The notes: generated from the sequence alone by a model not told the origin. Positions 1-8,281 are shown, counted from the stretch's first letter. The stretch: 64,000 nt of DNA from Myxococcales bacterium (GCA_016793465.1 JAEUJW010000072.1:67734-131733); one strand, 5' to 3'. Numbers and translations are program-made.

Positions 1-259
1 CCCCGACAGCGCGCACGCCTGGCGCCTCGAGGCCCGCGCCCAGCTCGGCGCCGGCGAGGCCTCGCGCGCCCGCCAGGCGATCGGCCGCGCCCTCGCGATC
101 GCCGCCGACGACCCCGCCAGCCTCGAGGTCCAGGGGCAGATCGCCCTCCGCACCGGCGACCGCAAGACCGGCCGCGCCGCCCTCGCCCGCGCCCTCGAGC
201 TCACCCACGACGACGCCGCCCGTCGCCGCGTCCAGGACCTGCTCCGCCGCGCCAACTGA
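1..259 (+). CDS. C-terminal fragment of a TPR-like helical-repeat protein
   Basis: This is the 3' end of a gene that begins before the window. The frame is open from base 2 and ends with TGA at 257-259, giving 85 residues. The segment is Ala/Arg/Leu-rich and reads as paired amphipathic helices, with the tetratricopeptide spacing of small residues (ALAIAADDPASLEVQGQIAL, then a second helix pair ending ALELTHDD). TPR domains act as protein-protein scaffolds. The rest of the protein is unseen, so no specific function can be given. About 225 bases of C-rich DNA with no recognisable signal separate it from the next gene. Confidence 0.6.
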   Translation, partial: PDSAHAWRLEARAQLGAGEASRARQAIGRALAIAADDPASLEVQGQIALRTGDRKTGRAALARALELTHDDAARRRVQDLLRRAN

Positions 260-484
260 GCGCCCCGGCCCGCGCCCCGCGCCCCGCGTCGCCCCGCGTA
301 GCCCCCTCCCCACGTCCCCCCGCCACGCGTTCGCCACGGCCCACCCCGAGCGCCGGCGTCCGCACCACCTCCCGCGCTCACGCGTCCGCAGCGTCCACCC
401 GCCGTCCGCGCCCCGGCGCGCGCGCCGCTTCGCGCCCGCTCGTACTGACACCGTGCGTCCGGCGTGGCATCGTCGCGCCGCGGC

Positions 485-1828
485 ATGACCCAGGCCTTCG
501 ACCTCCTCGTCCGCGGCGGCACGTGCGTGCTCCACCGCGGGATCGACCGCGTCGACCTCGGGGTCACCGGCGGCCGCATCACGGCGATCGGCGACCTCTC
601 GCTCGCGTCGGCCGCGACCGTGCTCGACGCCCGCGGGCTCCACGTGCTGCCCGGCGTGCTCGACACCCAGGTCCACCTCCGCGAGCCCGGCCTCGAGGCC
701 AAGGAGAACCTCGCCAGCGGCACCCAGTCGGCCATCCTCGGCGGCGTCACCGGCATCCTCGAGCTCCCCGACACCCGCCCCCCCACGATCTCCGCCGCCG
801 CCCTCGAGGACAAGATCTCGCGCGCCCGCGCCAGGAGCTTCTGCGACTTCGCCTGCTTCCTCGGCGCCTCCAGCGAGCCCGAGGACTTCGCCCGCCTCGA
901 GCGCCTGCCCGGCTGCGCCGGCGTCACCCTCTACATGTCCGGCCAGCCGCGACCCCTGCTCGTCGACGACGACGAGTCCCTCCTCCGCGTGCTCGGCCGC
1001 GGCCACCGCCGCCTGTCCGTCCACTGCGAGGACGAGTCCCGCGCGTCCGCACGCTGGCCCCTCGTCGAGTCCGGCCACGGCCCCTCCGCCCACCCCGACT
1101 GGCGCGACGAGACCACCGCCTCGCGCGCCACCCAGCGCCTCCTCCACCTGGCCCGAAGGGCAGGTCGCCGCGTCCACCTCATGCACCTGTCGTGCGCCGA
1201 GGAGCTCGACCCCCTCGCCCAGCACCGCGACCTCGCCACCGCCGCCGTCACCGTCCACCACCTCACCCTCGCCGCCCCCCGCTGCTACGACGAGCTCGGC
1301 ACCCGCGCCCTCGCCCTCCCGCCCATCCGCGACGAGCGCCACCGCAACGCCCTGTGGCGCGCCGTGCACGACGGCCTCGTCGACCTCGTCGCCTCCGACC
1401 ACGCCCCCCACACCCGCGAAGAGAAGGCCCGCGACTACCCCGCCGCCCCCTCCGGCATCCCCGGCGTGCAGACCCTGCTCCCGGTCATGCTCGAGCACGT
1501 GCACGCCGGCCGCCTCGGCCTCGCCCAGCTGGTCGAGCTGCTGTCGACCGGCCCGGCCCGCGTGTTCAACATGGCCCGCAAGGGCCGCCTCGCCCTCGGC
1601 ATGGACGCCGACCTCTGCCTCGTCGACCTCGCCGCCGAGCGCGAGCTGACCGACGCCTGGATCGCCAGCCGCTGCGCCTACACGCCCTACGCCGGCATGC
1701 GCGTGCACGGCTGGCCGCTCCACACCGTCCTCCGCGGCCAGCTCGTCGTCCGCGACGGCGCCCTCACCGGCGAACAGCTCGGCGCCCCCATCCGCTTCTC
1801 CGACACGCTGCGAATGGTCGCCCTCTGA
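485..1828 (+). CDS. Dihydroorotase-family amidohydrolase (PyrC-like), metal site atypical
   Basis: A 447-residue protein of the cyclic amidohydrolase superfamily. Dihydroorotase interconverts carbamoyl-aspartate and dihydroorotate in pyrimidine synthesis. Family marks are VLPGVLDTQVHLREPGL near residue 60, an internal VHCEDE, VHLMHLSC, and ASDHAPHTREEK around Asp305, which carries the C-terminal metal/catalytic Asp. Two ligand positions differ from an ordinary binuclear enzyme. The first His of the HxH pair is Gln62, as in the Q-V-H-F-R subgroup I know from some bacteria. The residue aligned to the carboxylated Lys of that subgroup (K-V-F-M-G) is Thr148 (GVTLYMSG). It may be a one-metal or non-catalytic homologue. 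An in-frame GTG lies at 464, but ATG 485 is the more natural start. No other pyrimidine gene is adjacent. Confidence 0.75.
   Translation: MTQAFDLLVRGGTCVLHRGIDRVDLGVTGGRITAIGDLSLASAATVLDARGLHVLPGVLDTQVHLREPGLEAKENLASGTQSAILGGVTGILELPDTRPPTISAAALEDKISRARARSFCDFACFLGASSEPEDFARLERLPGCAGVTLYMSGQPRPLLVDDDESLLRVLGRGHRRLSVHCEDESRASARWPLVESGHGPSAHPDWRDETTASRATQRLLHLARRAGRRVHLMHLSCAEELDPLAQHRDLATAAVTVHHLTLAAPRCYDELGTRALALPPIRDERHRNALWRAVHDGLVDLVASDHAPHTREEKARDYPAAPSGIPGVQTLLPVMLEHVHAGRLGLAQLVELLSTGPARVFNMARKGRLALGMDADLCLVDLAAERELTDAWIASRCAYTPYAGMRVHGWPLHTVLRGQLVVRDGALTGEQLGAPIRFSDTLRMVAL
1146..1165. repeat. Copy of the dispersed ACCTG...CAGGT palindrome
   Basis: ACCTGGCCCGAAGGGCAGGT lies inside the dihydroorotase-like gene. 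It is an imperfect inverted repeat of the same design as the ACCTGTCCC...GGACAGGT elements scattered through the T6SS locus. This copy is read in frame as part of the protein. Confidence 0.45.
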
Positions 1829-2015
1829 CCCGAACCGCCCACGCCCCGCCAGGCGACCCCTACAAACCGCCGCGAGCCCTCCGGGGCAGCCCGGGCCACC
1901 ACGCGCTCGACGCGCGCCTGTCCGCCCCCGCCGCGCCCTCCACCCGCGATCCCTCGCCGCGGACCCGGCATCCGCCGTCGTCCCGCCCCTCATTCCTCGC
2001 GTTCACCGCAGGATC

Positions 2016-2031
2016 TGTAATGGCCCATACA
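2016..2031. promoter_or_regulatory. Candidate operator/promoter of the tssE operon
   Basis: TGTAATGGCCCATACA matches, at 14 of 16 positions, the perfect palindrome TGTAATGGCCATTACA at 24900-24915 between hcp and tssB. A -10-like TAGTCT (2031-2036 region) follows directly, as CATTCT and TATATT do at the other site. It lies about 66 bases upstream of tssE in an otherwise C-rich gap of 269 bases. Binding by a T6SS regulator is an inference. The rest of the gap shows no gene. Confidence 0.5.
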
Positions 2032-2097
2032 TAGTCTGCCAGCGAGATCGATCGTCGAAAAAACCCCTGGCGCGCACAAAGCCCGCGTGCCACCCCG

Positions 2098-2415
2098 ATG
2101 CATCGCATGGACGACCGCTCGCTGCTCGCCAGTCTTCGTCTCCTATTAAACACACGCATCGGCGAAGCGCCGGCCGCCCCCGACTACGGCGTCCCCGACC
2201 TCGCCGATCTGCTGCACCAATTCCCGGCCGCCTCGCCCACCTTCCAGCAGGCCGTCCGCGCCGCCGTCGCCCGCCACGAGCCGCGCCTGCGCAACCTCGC
2301 CGTCCGCCCCGCCCCCGGCACCGCAGCCGGCTTCCTCCTCACCGCCACCCTCGCCGACGCCCCGATCCAGATCCGCGTCACCCTCGCCCCCGACGGCCGC
2401 TGCGACCTCGCCTGA
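2098..2415 (+). CDS. tssE: T6SS baseplate protein TssE (gp25-like)
   Basis: A 105-residue protein of the GPW/gp25 family. TssE is a wedge subunit of the cytoplasmic T6SS baseplate that anchors sheath assembly, homologous to phage T4 gp25. Family signs are the early LLNTRIGEAP, then DYGVPDLADLL, and a C-terminal half with the mixed alternating pattern ending IQIRVTLAPDG. Length is slightly short for the family (usually 130-160). Two starts are possible, ATG 2098 and ATG 2107. It opens the first T6SS operon and is followed by a tandem-repeat gap and then tssF. The palindrome at 2016 probably belongs to its promoter. Confidence 0.85.
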   Translation: MHRMDDRSLLASLRLLLNTRIGEAPAAPDYGVPDLADLLHQFPAASPTFQQAVRAAVARHEPRLRNLAVRPAPGTAAGFLLTATLADAPIQIRVTLAPDGRCDLA

Positions 2416-2443
2416 TCCCCCAACTCGAGCCCACCGCCCCCAA

Positions 2444-2560
2444 CCCCGACCTCCCCTACACCGATAACCGACACCCGCCCCGACCTCCCCTACACCGATA
2501 ACCGACCCCTGCCCCGACCTCCCCTGCACCGATAACCGACACCCGCCCCGACCTCCCCCG
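2444..2560. repeat. 34-bp tandem repeat between tssE and tssF
   Basis: Three full copies of a 34-bp unit (CCCCGACCTCCCCTACACCG followed by ATAACCGACACCCG) start at 2444, 2478 and 2512, with a partial fourth at 2546. The copies differ at only a few bases. There are no spacers, so this is a minisatellite and not a CRISPR array. It fills most of the tssE-tssF gap and may set spacing or mRNA structure. Confidence 0.85.
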
Positions 2561-2572
2561 ATCCCACCCCTC

Positions 2573-4198
2573 ATGCCCGCCTCCACCGACGACCGCGACC
2601 TGCCCGACGCCACCCGTCTGATCCTCGCCGCGCACGCCCACCTCCTCGCCGGCATCCAGGCCCGCATCGACGCCGGCGCCCCCGCCGTCGTCGACGCCCT
2701 CGCCGACCTGCTCCTGCCTCACGTCCTGCGCAGCGTCCCGGCCGCCACCATCGTCGCCTTCACCCCCAACCTCACCGCCCTGCGCGCCCGCCAGCGCATC
2801 GCCCGTCACCGCCCGCTGCTCGCCCGCGTCCACGACGGCACCGCCTGTCGCTTCCGCACCTGCGCCGACCTCGATCTCCACCCGCTCGAGCTGCTCGGCG
2901 CCCGCCTCGACGACCGCCTCGCCGCCCACCCGCAGATCTCCCTCACCCTGCGCGCCCGCGAAGACTTTACGAGTGTCGACCGCCTGCGCCTCTACCTGCA
3001 CCACGCCACCCCCACGCTGCCGGCCACGCTCCTGCTGTGGATCTCCCGCCACTGCACCGGCCTCCGCATCGACGCCCCCGGCCACCACGCCGTCCACCTC
3101 CCGCCCTCGGCCGTCGAGCTGGTCGGCCTCCAGCCCGCGTCGCACCCCGCGAGCCTCGCCCTGTTCCCCTGGCCCGACACCGCCCCGCCCGCGCACCGCC
3201 TCCTGCTCGAGCACTTCAGCCTCCCCGAGCGCGCCCACTTCATCGACATCGTCGGCCTCGACGCCGCCGCCCCGCCCGTCGCCGAGCTCACGCTCACCCT
3301 CCTGTTCGACCGCCCGCCGCCGTTACCGACGCCCGCCCTCCCCGCGTTTCGCCTGCACTGCGTGCCCGCCGTCAACCTGTACGAGGCCACCGCCGAGCCG
3401 CTGCACCACACCGCCCACACCCGCGAGCACCTCCTGCGCGCCGACGGCGTCGACCCCCGCCACATGGAGGTCCACTCCGTCGTCCGCCTCACCGGCCAGC
3501 CCCGCGCCCGCGGTCCGGCCCGCGGCTACAGCCCGCTCCACGACCTGTCCCCCGAGCCAGGCGCCCCGCGCTACGCCCTCCGCCGCGCCCCCGCCGACGA
3601 CGGCGGCGTCGACACCTGGATCTGCCCGCGCGCCGCGAGCACCGACGACGAGATCCTCGCCGCCGACCTGCTGTGCACCAACCGCAACCTCGCCCGCGCG
3701 CTCGGCCCCGGCGACCTCGGCGGCGACGCCCCGCCCGCGCACGCGCTGATCCGCGGCTACACCAACCTCACCGCCGTCACCGCGCCGGTCCGCCCGCTCC
3801 ACGGCGACGACGCCGTCTGGCACCTGGTCGCCCACCTCGGCCTCGGCGCCCGCGCCCACGACGTGCCCGCCCTGCGCGCCCTCCTCCAATTACTAAACGC
3901 GCCGGCACGCCTGCACAGCCCGCTCGGCCGCGCCAACGCCCGGCACATCGATGCGATCCGCGGCCTCGAGCGCGACCTCGTCGCCCGCATCCACCGCGGC
4001 GCCGCCGTCCGAACGATCCGCACCCGCCTCACCCTCGACGAAGCCGCCTTCCCCGGCCCCGGCCAGGCCTTCGTATTCGCCGCCCTCCTCGACCCCCTGT
4101 TCGCCGCCGCCGCCCCCTTCCTCACCGCCAGCGAGCTCCACGTCACCCTCGCCCCCTCCTCCGCCGAGCTCTCCTGGCCCCCCCGCCTCGCCGCCTGA
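2573..4198 (+). CDS. tssF: T6SS baseplate protein TssF
   Basis: A 541-residue protein of the TssF (VasA/ImpG) family. In the baseplate two TssF pair with one TssG to form the wedge around the VgrG hub. Recognisable pieces are the N-terminal LLLPHVLRSVPAATIVAF block, the SLPERAHFIDIVGLD block in the middle, and a C-terminal ELHVTLAPSSAEL strand that closes the protein as in other TssF. The usual first ~45 residues (the family's Y-L-R-x-x-G-x-E-F-A segment) are missing or highly diverged. The start at 2573 is the first ATG after the tandem repeat. Gene order tssE-tssF-tssG is standard. One copy of the CCTGTCCC palindrome lies inside at about 3543. Confidence 0.85.
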   Translation: MPASTDDRDLPDATRLILAAHAHLLAGIQARIDAGAPAVVDALADLLLPHVLRSVPAATIVAFTPNLTALRARQRIARHRPLLARVHDGTACRFRTCADLDLHPLELLGARLDDRLAAHPQISLTLRAREDFTSVDRLRLYLHHATPTLPATLLLWISRHCTGLRIDAPGHHAVHLPPSAVELVGLQPASHPASLALFPWPDTAPPAHRLLLEHFSLPERAHFIDIVGLDAAAPPVAELTLTLLFDRPPPLPTPALPAFRLHCVPAVNLYEATAEPLHHTAHTREHLLRADGVDPRHMEVHSVVRLTGQPRARGPARGYSPLHDLSPEPGAPRYALRRAPADDGGVDTWICPRAASTDDEILAADLLCTNRNLARALGPGDLGGDAPPAHALIRGYTNLTAVTAPVRPLHGDDAVWHLVAHLGLGARAHDVPALRALLQLLNAPARLHSPLGRANARHIDAIRGLERDLVARIHRGAAVRTIRTRLTLDEAAFPGPGQAFVFAALLDPLFAAAAPFLTASELHVTLAPSSAELSWPPRLAA

Positions 4199-4486
4199 CC
4201 CAAGCACATATTTTTAATAAAATAATTAATTTGTCCTCACAAAATTTCCTCCCCTCATATTAATCCGATCGCCCTCCCCCCGCCGCTCCCAGTCCGCTGA
4301 ATCGTCACACTCGGTCATCCCGCCCAGCCATTCATATATTCACATCACATCGCCGCCCCCGCCGCCGACCCCGTTAAATTATTAATTATTAAATCCCAAT
4401 CTGCCACCACCGCGACCGGTGATCGCAGCGGCGACCCCGGCCGCCGCTGAACCCCGACCCCGCAATCTCACCTCCCACCGCGACCC
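4199..4486. other. Gap with AT-rich islands between tssF and tssG
   Basis: This 288-base gap contains no gene. It holds two strongly AT-rich stretches that stand out from the surrounding DNA: about 4205-4262 (CATATTTTTAATAAAATAAT and more) and 4374-4396 (GTTAAATTATTAATTATTAA). Several TATATT/TATTAA hexamers could serve as -10 boxes, so an internal promoter for tssG and downstream genes is possible, but no single promoter can be chosen by eye. Confidence 0.4.
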
Positions 4487-5359
4487 GTGACCCACGACCT
4501 CCTCACCGCCGCCGACCACAGCGCCCCCGAGCAGCGCTTCGTCGCCGACCCCGACTTCGCCCTCCCTCTCGGCGACGTCCACGCTCACAGCCCCGATCTC
4601 GTGGCGACCGGCCTCGGCCTCCTCGGCCACGGCACCCCCCTCCCGCTCGCCCTCGCCGACGCCCTCGCCGCCCGCCCCGACCCCCTCCTCGACGACCTCC
4701 ACCACCAGCGCATCACCACCCTCGTCAGCGGCCTCCGAACCACCGACATCGCCCGCACCCTCGACGGCCACGACCCCTGGTCCCAGCGCCTCGCCGCCCT
4801 CACCGGCCTCGCCCACCTGTCCCCCGAGCCATCCCCCGCCTCACGAGACCTGTCCCCCGAGCCAGCCCCCGCCTCACGAGACCTGTCCCCCGAGACATCC
4901 CCCGCCTCACGAGACCTGTCCCCCGGGACATCCACCGCCTCCGCATCCCACGCGTCGGCCGCACTCACCGCCCTCCGCCTCGCCCCGATCTTCGCCGCCC
5001 CCGACCGCACCCCCGCCAGCCTCGCGCTGTTGATCCAACGCCTGCTCGGCCGCACCGGCCCCGCGCCCGCCCTCCGCTGCCAGCCCGCGCCCGCTCGCCT
5101 CACCCCGCTGGACGCCGCCGGTCACACCCGCCTCGGCGCCCCGACCGCGCGCCTCGCCGCCACCGCCGCCCTCGGCACCGCGATCCGCCTGCCCGGCAGC
5201 GCCGCTCGCCTGCACCTCGGCGCCGTCCCGCCCGCGGCCTTGCCCGACATCCGCGCCCTGATCGCCGCCTTCCTGCCCGAGCCCCTCGCCCTCGAGTTCG
5301 TCGTCGACCGCCCGCCCACCGCAACGATCCTCGGCCGCTTCCGCCTCGGCCGCGCGTGA
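4487..5359 (+). CDS. tssG: T6SS baseplate protein TssG
   Basis: A 290-residue protein of the TssG (VasB/ImpH) family, partner of TssF in the baseplate wedge. The ATGLGLLGHGTPLPLALADA segment near residue 45 matches the family's T-x-L-G-L-x-G-x-x-S-P-L-P signature. The C-terminal third carries the LG-TARL-A-T-ALGTAIRLPG region. The start is a GTG. Residues about 110-153 are a minisatellite-encoded insert, four copies of DLSPEPSPASR-like 11-mers, which sits in the position of a loop and makes the protein unusually Pro/Ser-rich. The stop overlaps the GTG of the next gene (GTGA), so translation is likely coupled. Confidence 0.8.
   Translation: MTHDLLTAADHSAPEQRFVADPDFALPLGDVHAHSPDLVATGLGLLGHGTPLPLALADALAARPDPLLDDLHHQRITTLVSGLRTTDIARTLDGHDPWSQRLAALTGLAHLSPEPSPASRDLSPEPAPASRDLSPETSPASRDLSPGTSTASASHASAALTALRLAPIFAAPDRTPASLALLIQRLLGRTGPAPALRCQPAPARLTPLDAAGHTRLGAPTARLAATAALGTAIRLPGSAARLHLGAVPPAALPDIRALIAAFLPEPLALEFVVDRPPTATILGRFRLGRA
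4815..4946 (+). repeat. In-frame 33-bp minisatellite in tssG
   Basis: Four consecutive 33-bp units start at 4815, 4848, 4881 and 4914. Each begins ACCTGTCCCCCGAG. The unit length is a multiple of three, so copy-number change alters linker length without breaking the frame. Each unit carries half of the dispersed ACCTGTCCC palindrome. Confidence 0.85.
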
Positions 5360-6981
5360 CCTCCATGTCCACCCATCTGCAGATCGACCTCCGCGATCGT
5401 CGCACCGGCACCACCACCCGCCACAGCTTCGATCTCCGCCCCGGCACCACGATCCGCATCGGCCGTCACCCGACCAGCGACCTCTGCCTCACCGACCCGC
5501 TGGTCTCGAGCAACCACGCCGAGCTCGAGATCGACGACAGCGGCGTCCACCTGCGCGACCTCGGCAGCAAGAACGGCATCATCCTCGCCGGCCGCCGCTC
5601 GCTCCCCCACGCGAAGATCGTCGTCACCCGCCGCCTGTGCCTCGAGATCGGCGCCTACCACCTCGAGATCTTCCACCGCGGCAACGACCGCCCGGCCGCC
5701 CACGGCGACCTCCCCAGCTCACCCGCCCCCGAGCTCGACCTCCTCCACGGCCACCTCGCCCGCCTCCGCTCGCTCCGCACGACCCTCGCCAGCGCCCGTC
5801 ACGCCTACGACACTGCCCTCGCAGAGGCCACCCGCGCCCTCACCCACGACCCCGCCGGCACCCGCCACCTGTTCGCCGAATTCCCCCCGGCCCCCTCATC
5901 CACCGCCCGCCACGACATCCACGCCCGCATCTCCGCCCCCCCTCACGACCCCCAGCATCCGCGCGACCTCTCCGCCCCGCCCGACATCGACATCCCCGCC
6001 GACTCCGCCGCCCCGCTCCGCCTCACCCCGCCCGACCTGTCACGAGCGCCATCCGCACCATCCGCTCACCTGTCTCAAGAGCCATCCACTCCCTCCGCGC
6101 CCGTCCCCCAGCCGTCCTCCCCTCTATCCTCTTATCTGCCTCAAGCACGCGCCGCTCTATCCGCGCACCTGTCCCGAGCGCCATCCGCACCATCCACTCA
6201 CCTGTCTCAAGAGCCGTCCGCTCCCTCCGCGCCCGTCCCCCAGCCGTCCTCCCCTCCATCCTCTTATCTGCCTCAAGAACGCGCCGCTCTATCCGCGCAC
6301 CTGTCCCGAGCGCCATCCGACGATATCCCCGCGTTCATCGCGCTCTCCGCCTCGCCCGCGCACCCCGGCGCCGACGCCCTCTCACCTCGCGCTCATTTGC
6401 ACGCCTCTCCGGCCGCCGCGCTCGCCCTCGTCGCCCCGCTGGCCCGCGCCATCGTCCCCGCCGCCCCGCCGCCCGCCGACCTCGACGACGCCCGCCGCCT
6501 CCTCGACCGCGTCGCCCGCGTGCTCCGCGACCTCGCCGCCGGCGTCGCCACCCTGCAGCACCTGCGGATCCAGCAGACCCGCCAGTTCGACCTCGTCGCC
6601 GCCGGCCCCGCCAACCCCCTCCTCACGACCACCCGCGGCGACGACCTGCTCACCCACCTGATCTCCCGGCAGGACCCCGACGACGCCAGCCCGCACGAGC
6701 TCATGGACTGCTTCGCCGTGCTCGCCGCCCACCTCCGCGGCCACGTCCACGCCGCCCTCGCCACCGCCCGCCACTTCGCCGCCCACCTCGCCCCCGCCGA
6801 GGTCGAACGCCTCACCCGCGGCCCCCTCGCCAGCCTGACCCGCTGGCGCACCTACCGCGAATGCTACCGCGCCTGCGTCGGCGACCTCGACACACCTGTC
6901 CTCAAAGACATTTTTAAGAGCGCCTACACCGCCGAGCTCGCCAGCCTCGGCGTCCACCTCGTCCCGCACCGGAGCCCCTGA
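5356..6981 (+). CDS. T6SS FHA-domain protein (TagH/Fha-like)
   Basis: A 541-residue cytoplasmic protein with an N-terminal forkhead-associated domain: IRIGR at 33-37, S51-x-N-H54, and SKNG at 71-74. FHA domains bind phosphothreonine. In T6SS loci such proteins (Fha1/TagH) relay a kinase signal to the membrane complex. Residues about 225-325 are low-complexity Ser/Pro/Ala from a 132-bp tandem duplication. The C-terminal 170 residues, with RTYRECYRACVGDL near the end, resemble the conserved TagH C-terminal domain. The start is GTG 5356, overlapping the tssG stop, with ATG 5365 as an alternative. No Ser/Thr kinase is inside the T6SS cluster, but four lie further right in the window. Confidence 0.8.
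   Translation: MTSMSTHLQIDLRDRRTGTTTRHSFDLRPGTTIRIGRHPTSDLCLTDPLVSSNHAELEIDDSGVHLRDLGSKNGIILAGRRSLPHAKIVVTRRLCLEIGAYHLEIFHRGNDRPAAHGDLPSSPAPELDLLHGHLARLRSLRTTLASARHAYDTALAEATRALTHDPAGTRHLFAEFPPAPSSTARHDIHARISAPPHDPQHPRDLSAPPDIDIPADSAAPLRLTPPDLSRAPSAPSAHLSQEPSTPSAPVPQPSSPLSSYLPQARAALSAHLSRAPSAPSTHLSQEPSAPSAPVPQPSSPPSSYLPQERAALSAHLSRAPSDDIPAFIALSASPAHPGADALSPRAHLHASPAAALALVAPLARAIVPAAPPPADLDDARRLLDRVARVLRDLAAGVATLQHLRIQQTRQFDLVAAGPANPLLTTTRGDDLLTHLISRQDPDDASPHELMDCFAVLAAHLRGHVHAALATARHFAAHLAPAEVERLTRGPLASLTRWRTYRECYRACVGDLDTPVLKDIFKSAYTAELASLGVHLVPHRSP
6035..6322 (+). repeat. In-frame 132-bp tandem duplication in the FHA gene
   Basis: A 132-bp unit starts at 6035 and again at 6167, with a partial third copy from 6299. 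The copies are nearly identical. Each contains three variants of the CCTGTC...GCCATCC element. Unit length is 44 codons, so expansion keeps the frame and lengthens the linker between the FHA domain and the C-terminal domain. Confidence 0.85.
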
Positions 6982-6982
6982 C

Positions 6983-8281
6983 ATGGCATTCATCCGCAGC
7001 CCGTCCGGCCCGCCCTCCGCGCACTCCCCCGCCTGTCCTTCCGGACAGGCCCCGATCGCCCTCGTCGACACGCCCGTCGCAACCTGTCCCTCGATCGCCC
7101 TCGTCGACCAGCTCGTCGCAACCTGTCCCTCGATCGCCCTCGTCGACACGCTCGTCGCAACCTGTCCCTCGATCGCCCTCGCCGACACGCTCGTCTCAAC
7201 CTGTTCCACGACCGCCATCATCGACGCGCCCATCGCAACCTGTCCCTCGACCGCCATCATCGACGCGCCCATCGCAACCTGTCCCTCCGGACATCCCTCG
7301 ACCGCCCTCGTCGACACGCCCGTCGCAACCTGTCCCTCCGGACATCCCCCGCCCCCTCGCGCGTCCGGGCCCGCCGCCCGTCGCCGCAGCCCGCTCGCCG
7401 CGCTCCTGCGCTCGCTCCCGTGGACCCTCCTCACCCTGGCCCTCGCCGCCTGCCGCCCGCCGCCCGCGCACAACCTGCCCATCTGCCCCGCGCTCGTCGC
7501 CGCCGATCGCGCCGCCGAAGCCGACACCCGCCAGCTGCCGACCGACGCCTGGCTGGCGATCCTCCTGCCCGGCTACGACCGCACCACCCACACGCTCCCC
7601 GAGTCCCCGCGCGACTGCTCGCGCGCCCCGCTCACCGCGCCCGCGGGCACGCACCCGCCGCGCCCGCTGACCGACGACGACCTGTCCTTCGGAACAGGCG
7701 ACGCGCCGACCGCCCTGCTGGTCTGGGCCCGCGTCCTCCACGCCCCCGACGGCACCGCCTTCGGCCCGGTCGCGCTGGTCCACTGGACCGACCGCGGCCT
7801 CGAGATCCGCGGCATCGGCCCGCTCCACGCCCCCGCCCGCCGCGTGCGCCTGCGCCTCGAGCGCGTCGGCGACGACCAGCAGCTGCTCGTCGCCGAGGGC
7901 GAGACCTGTCCCATGGGCCAGGACCCGCCGTGCCCCCGCGAGGCCGTGATCATGCCGCTGCGCGCCCAGCGGTTCGTCGACGCCCCGCTCGTCGAGGGCG
8001 CCCGCCCGCCGCGCCCCGCCCGCCTCCGCCTCGACGAACGCCGCGACTTCACCGGCCCCGGCGGCGTCCCCCGCCGCCTCGAGATCCACCGCCGCCTCGA
8101 CCTCCGCGGCCCGACCCCGGAGATCCGCGCCGCCATCCGCCTCCGAGATTGCCCCACCTCCGACGCCTGCAGCGATCACCTCTCCCTCGACGACACCCGC
8201 CCCCTCGAGCTCATCGATCAATCCCTCGTCACCCCCGACGACCCCTGGCTCACCCTCCTCCAAACCCACACCAACCCCTGA
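6983..8281 (+). CDS. T6SS-locus lipoprotein-like protein with N-terminal Cys repeats
   Basis: A 432-residue protein of unrecognised family placed between the FHA gene and tssJ. The odd feature is its layout. Residues about 26-123 are seven tandem 13-mers of the type ALVDTPVATCPSI encoded by a minisatellite. Only afterwards, around residues 140-157, comes a hydrophobic segment with a lipobox-like LALAAC ending at Cys157. No ATG, GTG or TTG lies between the repeats and this segment, so the signal sequence appears internal. Downstream is a soluble domain with several Cys residues and a strand-rich HWTDRGLEIRGIGPL region. It may be an outer-membrane lipoprotein helping TssJ, or a signal-anchored periplasmic protein. 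Function is unknown. It starts 2 bases after the FHA gene. Confidence 0.6.
   Translation: MAFIRSPSGPPSAHSPACPSGQAPIALVDTPVATCPSIALVDQLVATCPSIALVDTLVATCPSIALADTLVSTCSTTAIIDAPIATCPSTAIIDAPIATCPSGHPSTALVDTPVATCPSGHPPPPRASGPAARRRSPLAALLRSLPWTLLTLALAACRPPPAHNLPICPALVAADRAAEADTRQLPTDAWLAILLPGYDRTTHTLPESPRDCSRAPLTAPAGTHPPRPLTDDDLSFGTGDAPTALLVWARVLHAPDGTAFGPVALVHWTDRGLEIRGIGPLHAPARRVRLRLERVGDDQQLLVAEGETCPMGQDPPCPREAVIMPLRAQRFVDAPLVEGARPPRPARLRLDERRDFTGPGGVPRRLEIHRRLDLRGPTPEIRAAIRLRDCPTSDACSDHLSLDDTRPLELIDQSLVTPDDPWLTLLQTHTNP
7031..7050. repeat. Perfect-arm copy of the dispersed palindrome
   Basis: GCCTGTCCTTCCGGACAGGC has perfect 8-bp arms and a TTCC loop. It sits just before the 39-bp minisatellite inside the lipoprotein-like gene. 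It is one of the clearest members of the ACCTGTCCC...GGACAGGT family. Confidence 0.7.
7058..7351 (+). repeat. In-frame 39-bp minisatellite (about seven units)
   Basis: Units begin at 7058, 7097, 7136, 7175, 7214, 7253 and 7304. The last two carry an extra 12 bases that complete the GGACATCC half of the palindrome. Each unit encodes 13 residues with one Cys. The lack of unique spacers and the coding frame rule out a CRISPR array. Confidence 0.85.
7681..7698. repeat. Copy of the dispersed palindrome
   Basis: CCTGTCCTTCGGAACAGG is an imperfect inverted repeat within the lipoprotein-like gene. Another copy, CCTGTCCCATGGGCCAGG, is at 7905-7922 in the same gene. Confidence 0.5.

Noticed and set aside
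2444..2560. Possible CRISPR array or iteron origin
   Set aside because: Adjacent 34-bp units without spacers and no replication gene nearby.
7058..7351. Possible CRISPR array
   Set aside because: The 39-bp units abut without unique spacers and encode in-frame 13-mers, so this is a minisatellite.
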